From: an uncultured Prevotella sp.
GTDB lineage: Bacteria; Bacteroidota; Bacteroidia; Bacteroidales; Bacteroidaceae
Assembly: GCA_902477645.1 (NCBI GenBank)
Contig: CABSIA010000071.1
Location: forward strand, 1 to 14,497
Direction: 5' to 3'
Length of the DNA stretch: 14,497 nt
Below are positions 1-7,165 of this stretch, one piece after another. Position numbers and translations under genes: made by a program. The notes below the pieces were generated by a model that did no database searches, was not told where the DNA came from, and saw only the letters and a program-made list of their open reading frames with translations. Position 1 is the first letter of the stretch; each line of letters starts with the position of its first letter.

Positions 1-1
1 G

Positions 2-1066
2 GCCGCCATATTTTCCCGCATGTTCATGGACTCCCGCACAGCCTTCATTACCCAGCTGACCATTGTGATGATATGTGCGGCGGCTGTGAAATATCAGTAC
101 GAGTTCATCATCATACAGCTTGTGGCAGGACTTGTAGCCATATATTCGCTGCGCGAGCTGTCGAGCAGGGTACAGGTTATAAAGACCGCCCTGATGGTAA
201 CAGTGGCAAGCTGTGCCGTTTATTTCTCTTTACAGATGATGCAGGAAACCGACATACTGAAGTTTGACAGCATGTACACGCTGTTTGCCGTAAATGGAGT
301 GCTGCTGCTGTTGTCGTATCCGCTTATGTACCTCATAGAGAAAGTATTTGGTTTTACGAGCAACGTTACGCTGTTTGAGCTGTCGAACACATTCAAAGGC
401 CTGCTGAGAAACCTCAGCGAGGTTGCTCCAGGCACTTTCCAACATTCGATAACAGTGGGCAATCTGGCTTCGGAGGTTGCCAACCGCATCGGTGCCGACA
501 ATCTGCTTGTACGTGTGGGTGCGCTATACCACGATATAGGAAAAATGGCAAATCCCGTTTTCTTCACAGAGAACCAGGCTGGCGTAAATCCGCACGACAA
601 CATGACATGCAAGGAGAGTGCCCGCATCATAATAGACCACGTGACAGAAGGCATAAAACTTGCAGAAAAAGCCAATCTGCCGACAATAATAAAAGACTTC
701 ATACTGACACACCACGGCAGGGGCGTAACGAAATATTTCTACATAAAATATCAAAACGAGCATCCCGACGAGGTTGTTGACAAAGAGCTATTTACATATC
801 CAGGCCCTAACCCGTTTACGCGCGAGCAGGCTCTGCTGATGATGGCCGACACATGTGAGGCTGCCTCGCGGTCGCTGCCGGAATATACCGAGGAGAGCAT
901 CAGCTCGTTGGTAAACAAGCTCATCGACAGCCAAGTGGCTGACGGGTGCTTCAGAGACTGTCCTATCACCTTCCGTGATATCGCACAGGCAAAGCAGGTG
1001 CTCACAGAAAGGCTCATGTCAATATATCATACCAGAATACAATACCCTGAGCTGAAAGACAAATAG
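2..1066 (+). CDS. PgpH-like 7TM-HD phosphohydrolase, 3' part
   Basis: The C-terminal part of a membrane-bound HD-domain phosphohydrolase. The frame is open to the window edge (codons run from base 2), so the start lies outside; the Met at base 20 is internal. At least three hydrophobic segments come first (roughly residues 8-42, 52-72 and 85-110 counted from base 20), then a cytoplasmic HD domain. Visible motifs are GTFQHSITVGNLA, the catalytic pair in ALYHDIGK (H171, D172) followed by NPVFFTENQ, and a later THHGRG (H231). This layout is that of the PgpH/YqfF family (7TMR-HDED, 7TM, HD), whose characterised members hydrolyse the second messenger c-di-AMP. That activity is inferred here. The usual HH in the first motif is QH. 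The gene is followed by a transposase remnant and priA; the remnant's reading frame already overlaps its stop codon. Confidence 0.88.
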   Translation, partial: AAIFSRMFMDSRTAFITQLTIVMICAAAVKYQYEFIIIQLVAGLVAIYSLRELSSRVQVIKTALMVTVASCAVYFSLQMMQETDILKFDSMYTLFAVNGVLLLLSYPLMYLIEKVFGFTSNVTLFELSNTFKGLLRNLSEVAPGTFQHSITVGNLASEVANRIGADNLLVRVGALYHDIGKMANPVFFTENQAGVNPHDNMTCKESARIIIDHVTEGIKLAEKANLPTIIKDFILTHHGRGVTKYFYIKYQNEHPDEVVDKELFTYPGPNPFTREQALLMMADTCEAASRSLPEYTEESISSLVNKLIDSQVADGCFRDCPITFRDIAQAKQVLTERLMSIYHTRIQYPELKDK

Positions 1067-1208
1067 TCAGTCAGTTGCAGACAAAGCTTTGCAATATATC
1101 AAAGGACAACGGGAACATCACAAGAAAAGGACATTCAAAGAAGAATATGTTGAGCTCTAAAAAATATACGGTATTGAATATAATGATGAGTACGTGTTTA
1201 GGAATTGA
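1062..1208 (+). pseudogene. IS200-like (Y1) transposase remnant, C-terminal
   Basis: Reading frame 3 across the gap before priA gives about 48 codons that resemble the extreme C-terminus of IS200/REP-type Y1 transposases: SQSVADKALQYIKGQ, then REHHKKRTFKEEYVEL, a stop codon (TAA at 1158-1160), then KIYGIEYNDEYVF and a final stop at 1206-1208. The family hallmark is Y-I-x-x-Q-x-E-H-H-(K/R) followed by a (T/F)F-(K/R)-E-E-(Y/F) block and a G-(I/V)-E-Y/F-D-E-(R/K)-Y-V tail. The internal TAA stands where the family has Leu, so one change from TTA explains it. No start codon, catalytic HUH motif or catalytic tyrosine is present. This is a dead 3' end of an old insertion. The match is from memory of the family, not from a search. 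Confidence 0.75.
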
Positions 1209-1214
1209 CATTTT

Positions 1215-3497
1215 ATGAAATATATCCACGCCATACTGCCTGTGCCACTCGACTGCACATTCACATATTCCGTTCCCGATATCTTTGCCGACAAGGTAAA
1301 AGCGGGAATGCGCGTGGTGGTGCCATTCGGAAAAACTAAGACCTACACCGCATTGTGTGTGGATATCAACGACGGGAAGCCAAACGACATAGAGTGCGGC
1401 AAAATCAAGGACATATACTCCGTTCTTGACAACTCACCCATGCTGCTGCCCGAACAGCTGAGACTCTGGGAATGGATTTCAGACTACTATATGTCGCCAA
1501 TCGGCGATATATACAAGGCGGCACTGCCCGCCGGACTAAAAGCAGAAGACGGCTACAGACCAAAGACTGAGACATACATAGCACTGGCTGACAGATACCA
1601 CAGCGGGCAGGCTCTGAACATAGCTTTCGACATGACAGCAAGGAGCAGAAAACAACAGAAGGCACTTGCAACATTCCTCGACATATCGCACTGGGCGGAC
1701 ATAGACGGCGACAACGTTCCTGACGACATAAAGGAAATTACATTGACAGAGTTATCGAACGTGAGCCAATGCACACAAACTGTCATCAAAGGTCTCGTAA
1801 AAGCCGGCATATTGTATCTGTACGAGAGAGAGGTTGGAAGACTCGGAACGGGAGGAGTATTTGCACCAGAGAATGCCAAGAGGCTAAACGAGGCTCAACA
1901 GGATGGCTACAACAGCATACTGATGCAGTTTATGAAAAAAAACGTGGTGTTGCTGCACGGTGTCACATCGAGCGGAAAGACCGAGATATACATTCACCTT
2001 ATGCTGAAGGCGCTGCAAGACAAGAAACAGGTGCTGTTTCTGCTGCCCGAGATAGCTCTGACAGTTCAGATGATGGAGCGTTTGCAGAAAGTTTTCGGCA
2101 ACCGTCTCGGCATATACCACAGCAAATACAGCGATGCCGAGAGAGTCGAAATATGGCAGAAGCAGGTTTCGGAATACCCTTACGACATAATTGTCGGCGC
2201 ACGGAGCGCGGCACTGCTGCCTTTTAAGAACCTGGGGCTTGTGATTATAGACGAGGAGCACGAGACAAGCTACAAACAGCAAGACCCTGCGCCACGATAC
2301 CACGCACGCAGCGTAGCCATAATGCTGGCTGCCATGTATGGCGCAAAAACTTTGCTTGGCTCCGCAACTCCGTGCATGGAAAGCATGACGAACGCAAAAA
2401 CAGGAAAATACGGCTACGTGAGACTCGACAAGAGATATAAGGACATTGCGCTGCCGAAGATTGAGGTTGTGGATGTGAAAGACATGCAACGCCGCAAAAT
2501 GATGAGAGGCCCTTTCTCGCCACGGCTGTTGGAGGCTATGAGGGAGGCTCTCGAAGAAAACCGCCAGGTGATATTGTTTCAGAACAGAAGAGGATTTGTG
2601 CCTATTGTGGAATGCGAGGCATGCGGATGGGTGCCCAAATGCGAGCATTGCGACGTGTCGCTGACACTGCATAAAAATACCAGCCAGCTGACTTGCCACT
2701 ATTGCGGATATACATACCCCATACCAGCAATATGTCCTAAATGCGGATGCAAAAACCTCAGAGGGCACGGATTTGGCACAGAGAAAATTGAGGACCTGAT
2801 AACGGAACTGTTCCCAGAGGCAAGGGTAGCACGCATGGATCTCGACACTACACGCACAAAAAACGCATACGCCAGAATAATAGATGACTTCTCACACGGC
2901 AAGACCAACGTATTGGTTGGCACACAAATGATTACAAAAGGGCTCGATTTCGACAGGGTTTCACTTGTCGGCATACTCGATGCCGACTCGCTGCTGAACT
3001 ATCCCGACTTCAGAGCGTATGAGCACTCGTTTATGATGTTGTCTCAGGTGAGCGGACGCGCAGGAAGAAAAGGACGGCAGGGATTAGTGATAATGCAGAC
3101 AAAATCGGCAGATTTACCTGTGATAGGACAGATTGTGGGCAACGACTACAAGGGCTTCTACAACGACCTTGCTGAAGAGCGCCGCCTGTTCTGTTATCCG
3201 CCATATACAAAACTTATATACGTTTACCTCAGACATTCACACAACGAAGTCGTGGAAAGCGCGTCAATAGAAATGGGCTCACGGCTAAGACAATGGTTCG
3301 GAGAGAGAATACTTGGGCCCGACAAGCCGTCTGTGGCAAGGGTGAAGTCGATGCACATCAGGAAAATAATGATAAAACTCGAAAACGGCATCGACCAAAA
3401 GAAGGTTAGGGAATATCTGCGGTTGGCACAAAAACAAATTCTGCAGGACAAGCATTATGCCGCCCTGCAGATATATTACGATGTGGATCCTCTATAA
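1215..3497 (+). CDS. priA: Primosomal replication-restart helicase PriA
   Basis: PriA is the 3'-5' DNA helicase that recognises stalled forks and reloads the replicative helicase. The 760 residues fit the family (E. coli about 730). The N-terminal DNA-binding domain starts MKYIHAILPVPLDCTFTYSVP, the usual PriA opening, which fixes the start. Helicase motifs follow in order: Walker A GVTSSGKT (249-256), DEEH Walker B (346-349), GSATPCMES, and the C-terminal GTQMITKGLDFD and QVSGRAGRKG. Between helicase lobes are the eight zinc cysteines in four CxxC pairs (467/470, 476/479, 494/497, 507/510), characteristic of PriA. No key residue is missing. It starts 6 bp after a transposase remnant, so its native promoter region may have been altered. 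It ends 3 bp before the convergent FadL-type gene, with no room for a terminator. Confidence 0.97.
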   Translation: MKYIHAILPVPLDCTFTYSVPDIFADKVKAGMRVVVPFGKTKTYTALCVDINDGKPNDIECGKIKDIYSVLDNSPMLLPEQLRLWEWISDYYMSPIGDIYKAALPAGLKAEDGYRPKTETYIALADRYHSGQALNIAFDMTARSRKQQKALATFLDISHWADIDGDNVPDDIKEITLTELSNVSQCTQTVIKGLVKAGILYLYEREVGRLGTGGVFAPENAKRLNEAQQDGYNSILMQFMKKNVVLLHGVTSSGKTEIYIHLMLKALQDKKQVLFLLPEIALTVQMMERLQKVFGNRLGIYHSKYSDAERVEIWQKQVSEYPYDIIVGARSAALLPFKNLGLVIIDEEHETSYKQQDPAPRYHARSVAIMLAAMYGAKTLLGSATPCMESMTNAKTGKYGYVRLDKRYKDIALPKIEVVDVKDMQRRKMMRGPFSPRLLEAMREALEENRQVILFQNRRGFVPIVECEACGWVPKCEHCDVSLTLHKNTSQLTCHYCGYTYPIPAICPKCGCKNLRGHGFGTEKIEDLITELFPEARVARMDLDTTRTKNAYARIIDDFSHGKTNVLVGTQMITKGLDFDRVSLVGILDADSLLNYPDFRAYEHSFMMLSQVSGRAGRKGRQGLVIMQTKSADLPVIGQIVGNDYKGFYNDLAEERRLFCYPPYTKLIYVYLRHSHNEVVESASIEMGSRLRQWFGERILGPDKPSVARVKSMHIRKIMIKLENGIDQKKVREYLRLAQKQILQDKHYAALQIYYDVDPL

Positions 3498-3500
3498 ATC

Positions 3501-5024
3501 TTAGAACTTCAAATCTACACCAACACCGAGCACACGGTTTGTGCGTGTGAAGCTGTTGGTTGTGTTTGTAGTCTCATTTCTCATGTCATAGTCGTCATAC
3601 AATGTCTGGAAGTAAGCGGCATTAACAGTTATCTTGTCTGTAACGTTGACAGCAACACCAAGTCCGTATGAATAAGAATTCACATTGAACGAGATATCGT
3701 TCATACCTGCATCCTTATTGCCATACTTTGTACGCTGCCCACCGGCACTGACGGTAAACATCTTGTTAATGTCCCACTCCGCACCGAAAAGATACTCATT
3801 GGTATCGCTAAGCTGATCCTTTGTCCACTGCTCTGTATCAACATCAAAGTAGTGGTGCCAGCCTGCCATTACACGCACAGAAGGAATAACAGAATACTGC
3901 GCACCTACGGCGAGCAATGCAGGTGAATCCTCTGCAACCTTCTTGCCATCAGCAAACTTGCCGAGCATTGGAATGCCAGCGGCACTAAGGCTGTTGGCTG
4001 CCTTGTTCTTCAGGCGCATACGGGTCTTAAACTCATACTTGGCAGCAAGGTTAAGTTTGTCTGTCTTGTAGTCGATACCGATGATAGGAGCCACTCCCCA
4101 ACCTGTCTGGTCGCAGTTAAGCTCAATATCCTGAGTACCTGTAGCCAAAGCAGTTGACAGAGTAGCACCCTGCTTGAGCTGAGCTGCCTGCTCGGGCATT
4201 CCCGCAGCCTCCAATGCGCCGGCAGCCTGATTGAACAAAGCAGCCTGCTCTGTAAAATGCTGTGAGGCATTCACCATTGATGAATTGCCATTCTCGATAT
4301 GCTCTACCTGGATGTTCTTGACATAACCATAATAGTTTGACGAGCCATAAAGCATGCGCAGACCTCCATAAACAGAGAGGTTATCTGTGAGCTTGCGGGC
4401 AGCACCAAAAGTAAAGCCATAATAATACTGACGGCCACGCATAAAGGTGTCATAGCTATATTTATTGCCCATCTTATGATTAGCAAGAGCAGGATTTATC
4501 ATACCCAAGCCGGCATAAAGCTGATTCATAAGGTCCATGGCACTGTTGCCGCCAACCTGTGTATAGGGGAAAGCTGAGACAATCTGCTCGAAAGAGCCGA
4601 GACCGTTATCGTACTCGCATTTACCGCCACCACCTACAACGGCAAAGCCAAACTGGAAACTCCAGTCGCCCTTGTTGTAAGCTGCCTGAATAGAAGGAAG
4701 GATTGGCGCGTCGGCATTACCCTTAAACTTATGTACCTGCTGACCAGGATTGTTGTAATTGTTTACGAAGAGAGGGAAACCTGTCTCTATGGTACGTGTC
4801 TGATGCACATTCTGAAGGTTCAATGAGAGATGGAAACCATTGTCAAGGAATACAACGCCTGCGGGGTTGCTGTAGACACCGTCGATACCGATAGCGGCAT
4901 CACGTGCCGGGTTTCTCAAAAATGCAATGTTCTGATTGGTGTTTGTAAGCAGTCCGCCTGCCTCAACTGTGTTGCCAGCAAATACGAAAGAAATGGCAAC
5001 TAATGCTAATTTTAACTTATTCAT
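3501..5024 (-). CDS. FadL/OmpP1/TodX-family outer-membrane transporter
   Basis: A 507-residue outer-membrane beta-barrel of the FadL (long-chain fatty acid / hydrophobic compound) family in its Bacteroidetes form. The N-terminus is a signal peptide (MNKLKLALVAISFVFAG, likely cut after VEA near residue 23). Next comes the family hatch signature: FLRNPARDAAIGIDGVYSNP, then AGV. The remainder alternates amphipathic strands with Gly/aromatic turns and ends DLKF with a terminal Phe, as expected for recognition by the BAM machinery. A helical, Ala/Gln-rich stretch (about residues 250-295) interrupts the barrel and may be an extracellular loop. The substrate cannot be told from sequence. The gene is monocistronic: a possible promoter lies just upstream, a long spacer separates it from the T9SS operon, and it converges with priA. 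Confidence 0.88.
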   Translation of the reverse strand: MNKLKLALVAISFVFAGNTVEAGGLLTNTNQNIAFLRNPARDAAIGIDGVYSNPAGVVFLDNGFHLSLNLQNVHQTRTIETGFPLFVNNYNNPGQQVHKFKGNADAPILPSIQAAYNKGDWSFQFGFAVVGGGGKCEYDNGLGSFEQIVSAFPYTQVGGNSAMDLMNQLYAGLGMINPALANHKMGNKYSYDTFMRGRQYYYGFTFGAARKLTDNLSVYGGLRMLYGSSNYYGYVKNIQVEHIENGNSSMVNASQHFTEQAALFNQAAGALEAAGMPEQAAQLKQGATLSTALATGTQDIELNCDQTGWGVAPIIGIDYKTDKLNLAAKYEFKTRMRLKNKAANSLSAAGIPMLGKFADGKKVAEDSPALLAVGAQYSVIPSVRVMAGWHHYFDVDTEQWTKDQLSDTNEYLFGAEWDINKMFTVSAGGQRTKYGNKDAGMNDISFNVNSYSYGLGVAVNVTDKITVNAAYFQTLYDDYDMRNETTNTTNSFTRTNRVLGVGVDLKF

Positions 5025-5050
5025 CTTAATATCACTATTAAATATTGGCT

Positions 5051-5059
5051 ACAAAGTTA
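5051..5059 (-). promoter_or_regulatory. Probable -7 box of the FadL-type gene
   Basis: On the minus strand this reads TAACTTTGT, matching the Bacteroidetes -7 element TAnnTTTG. It lies 26 bp before the ATG at 5024, giving a leader of about 20 nt. At the -33 position (20 bp upstream) the strand reads GTG instead of TTG, so the upstream half is one base off consensus. Confidence 0.5.
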
Positions 5060-5192
5060 GCATGATTGTTCTATTCTTCCACTATAACGAACATTTATTT
5101 AAGAACTGTTAACATCAGCAGATAGTTTTATTGCACATTACTTACGTTTTGTGCGATAATTAAGAGGCAAATCAAAACAAATAAGGGAAAAA

Positions 5193-5275
5193 GGGATTAT
5201 ATATTCTAAGGCAAAGTAATATATAATACTTGGGCTTAGAATATATAATACTTGCCCTTAGAATATATAATACCC
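5193..5275. repeat. 22-bp-period AT-rich repeats with an inverted copy
   Basis: The core AATATATAATAC occurs at 5218, 5240 and 5262, exactly 22 bp apart. The fuller unit is CTTAGAATATATAATACTT (5235-5253), followed by CTTAGAATATATAATACCC (5257-5275). A fourth copy lies in inverse orientation at 5193-5210; its complement reads CTTAGAATATATAATCCC and matches the last copy except for one missing base. The outer pair could form a stem enclosing the two inner copies. The block fills the middle of the 353 bp spacer between the FadL-type gene and the T9SS operon. The rest of that spacer (5060-5190 and 5276-5310) shows no gene. Confidence 0.75.
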
Positions 5276-5310
5276 GAAAACAGGTCTCAGAAGAAATATT
5301 GTGGGAATAA

Positions 5311-5350
5311 AACGCAAAAAGGCGGGAACATTCTGAGATGCCCCCGCCTT
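5311..5350 (-). terminator. Rho-independent terminator of the T9SS operon
   Basis: On the minus strand, AAGGCGGG and CCCGCCTT (8-bp GC-rich arms, 5343-5350 and 5319-5326) enclose a 16-nt loop and run into a short T-rich tract. It lies 28 bp after the stop codon of the small beta-barrel gene and marks the end of the porP-to-barrel transcription unit. Confidence 0.7.
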
Positions 5351-5377
5351 ATATTTATAATAATGTGTTGTTACGAA

Positions 5378-5989
5378 TTAGAAGAAGTAAGCAAGACCTA
5401 CCTGCCAGGTGTTGTTTCTTACTCTTGTGTCGCCACCTTTTGCAGCATCTACAATGTTGTCAACACTCAATTCGCCAGTCTTGCCAACAGGAATGTTATA
5501 GTTGGCAGTAAGCTGAACTTTGCTTATTGTGACACCTGCGCCGACATTGAAGCTAAACAGCGACTTCTTCATCTGGAATGTGCTTTCGTAGCTATCCTTG
5601 CTGTTCCAGCTGAAGTTCTCATTACCGACATTGAAGCTTACCTGAGGACCGGCAAAAGCAAAGAGACCTACGCTGCCAAGACCTATGCCATAACGGGCAT
5701 TCAATGGAATATCGATATACTTGTGAGAAACTGTCTCGTCACCAAGTTTTGCATCGCTCTGGTTGTAGAGAGCTGAGAGGTCGGCAGAAAGACCTGTCAG
5801 AGGCAATGTAACCTTGAGAGTAGGGCCTACGAAGAAACCCATACGGTTTGAAGACTCAAGAACCTCATGGCTAAGGCTCATGTTTGAAACATTGAGACCA
5901 CCCTTGAGACCAAACTTCACCTGGGCGTCAGTTGGAGTAGCAAGCACGAGTGCTACTGCTACAAAAAATAATTTAACAAGATTTTTCAT
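5378..5989 (-). CDS. PorT-like small outer-membrane beta-barrel protein
   Basis: A 203-residue predicted outer-membrane protein. It has a signal peptide (MKNLVKLFFVAVALVLATPTDA, cleavage before QVKFGLKGG) followed by the start typical of the OMP_b-brl / PorT-like eight-stranded barrels (VKFGLKGGLNVSNMS). Further amphipathic strands follow, and it ends in WQVGLAYFF with terminal Phe. It lies only 26 bp after the gldN stop and before the operon's terminator, so it is probably the sixth gene of the T9SS unit. True PorT is also a barrel of this class and is needed for T9SS, but this broad family has many members of unknown role. I therefore do not call it porT. It could be an accessory T9SS factor or an unrelated passenger. 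Confidence 0.8.
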   Translation of the reverse strand: MKNLVKLFFVAVALVLATPTDAQVKFGLKGGLNVSNMSLSHEVLESSNRMGFFVGPTLKVTLPLTGLSADLSALYNQSDAKLGDETVSHKYIDIPLNARYGIGLGSVGLFAFAGPQVSFNVGNENFSWNSKDSYESTFQMKKSLFSFNVGAGVTISKVQLTANYNIPVGKTGELSVDNIVDAAKGGDTRVRNNTWQVGLAYFF

Positions 5990-6015
5990 AAATGTATAGT
6001 TGTCTAAAAATATTA

Positions 6016-7113
6016 TTAATGACGCTGACGGCGGACCGTGACACGGGCTGCCGAGCCACCACTTGAAGATCTCGAAGACGAGCGTGTCTTCTTTACAGAT
6101 GTCCTTGTTGACGAAGACTGCTCCCTGCGGTTTTTCTTCTTCACAGCTTTCTGAGTCTTTGGATCAAGCTTTGCGATGCTATCGAGAGAATCCTTACGGG
6201 CCTTGTCGCCCCAAATATTTGTCTCAAAGTCTGTTATCTGCTTTTCTATACGGTTCTGTTCTTTAACCAGAAGACTGTCGGATACTTTCTCATCCATATC
6301 CTCGAAGTTCTCTACATTTCCAAGTGCCACCTGCGCAAGAGTCTTGCCAAGCATGTTGTTGGTCTTATAGATTTTGCCCTTGTATTTGTTCATTGTGAAA
6401 TAGTCGTCGACGCTCATTGTGGCGGCATTGTTCAAGTTGCTCGTCATAATGGTCTGCTTTGCAAGGAACGGAGCAATATCATCGTACTTTACCCAGAACA
6501 AAGGATATTTTGTAGCCTTGCCGCCAAAATCGTCCTCACGCGAGAGTATAGGGCATATTGCCTGCACCTTGGTATGGAATGTTGCCGTAACCTGGTCATA
6601 GTATGAGCTTTCCTTTATATAGTATCCCTTTACCTCTGCCGACGGGATATCGCTGTTGTCGAGACGGATGCCACGGTCTGTACGCTCGTAGAAGATATGA
6701 TAGTCGTCGAGAAACTTCAACGGACGTATCTTTGCGGAGTCGGTAAAGTTCTCGTTGCCGTCGAGAGTGTACTCGTATGCGTCGATACCGCCACGGCTGC
6801 CGCCACGCATCATAAGCTTGAACATGTAGGTAAACAGGTTCATCTGGGTTCCTACAGGCTCCACCGGATAATAGAGACCGGAGTTGGCATCTTCGGTAAG
6901 GTCGAGCTCACGGTACACGTCTCTTCTCCACGAAACGTCTTCAGACATCTTCGACTCTGTGGGGAAAGAGATTTGCGCACGTGTTGTCATGGCATTGGCA
7001 TTTGAGTAGGCACCCGTCTTCTGCTGTGTCTGCTGCCTTCTGCTTTTTGGTGCCTGAGCCGATGCGCCCTGCACCATGAATGCCATCATCAGAATGGTTA
7101 TTATCGTCCTCAT
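6016..7113 (-). CDS. gldN: T9SS protein GldN/PorN
   Basis: GldN (PorN) is a periplasmic protein that binds the lipoprotein GldK in the ring under the outer membrane and contacts the GldM motor shaft. The 365 residues begin with a signal peptide (MRTIITILMMAFMVQGASA). Family features are the SEDVSWRRDVYRELDL stretch, the YYPVEP and MNLFTYMFKLM blocks, YEYTLDGNENF, and the WVKYDDIAPFL and MSVDDYFTMNKYKG segments. The last ~41 residues are unusual: a low-complexity Ser/Arg/Lys tail rich in SSS and RR, with about one third basic residues. The gene starts 52 bp after the gldM stop and is the last of the conserved porPKLMN order. No Shine-Dalgarno sequence is evident, as is common in the phylum. 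Confidence 0.95.
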   Translation of the reverse strand: MRTIITILMMAFMVQGASAQAPKSRRQQTQQKTGAYSNANAMTTRAQISFPTESKMSEDVSWRRDVYRELDLTEDANSGLYYPVEPVGTQMNLFTYMFKLMMRGGSRGGIDAYEYTLDGNENFTDSAKIRPLKFLDDYHIFYERTDRGIRLDNSDIPSAEVKGYYIKESSYYDQVTATFHTKVQAICPILSREDDFGGKATKYPLFWVKYDDIAPFLAKQTIMTSNLNNAATMSVDDYFTMNKYKGKIYKTNNMLGKTLAQVALGNVENFEDMDEKVSDSLLVKEQNRIEKQITDFETNIWGDKARKDSLDSIAKLDPKTQKAVKKKNRREQSSSTRTSVKKTRSSSRSSSGGSAARVTVRRQRH

Positions 7114-7165
7114 ATCTTGTTTTGTTCTGAACTTTTATATTTATTTCGAAATATGCTATATAATC

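Noticed and set aside
1082..1091. Palindrome CAAAGCTTTG as a priA regulatory site
   Set aside because: It falls within the transposase remnant's coding sequence and no promoter element lies around it.
1062..1208. Sequencing error hiding an intact transposase
   Set aside because: Even without the stop at 1158, only the last ~48 codons exist, because the frame upstream belongs to the HD gene.
1884..2768. Long 294-aa open frame on the minus strand
   Set aside because: It is antisense to the helicase and zinc region of priA, shows no recognisable domain, and is rich in His/Val/Cys as expected of a shadow frame.
5193..5275. Possible CRISPR array
   Set aside because: The copies are only 22 bp apart, leaving no unique spacers, with no cas genes nearby; one copy is inverted.
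5252..5776. 174-aa plus-strand open frame
   Set aside because: It runs antisense through the small beta-barrel gene and starts within the repeat/terminator region; the minus-strand product has a signal peptide and a barrel pattern.
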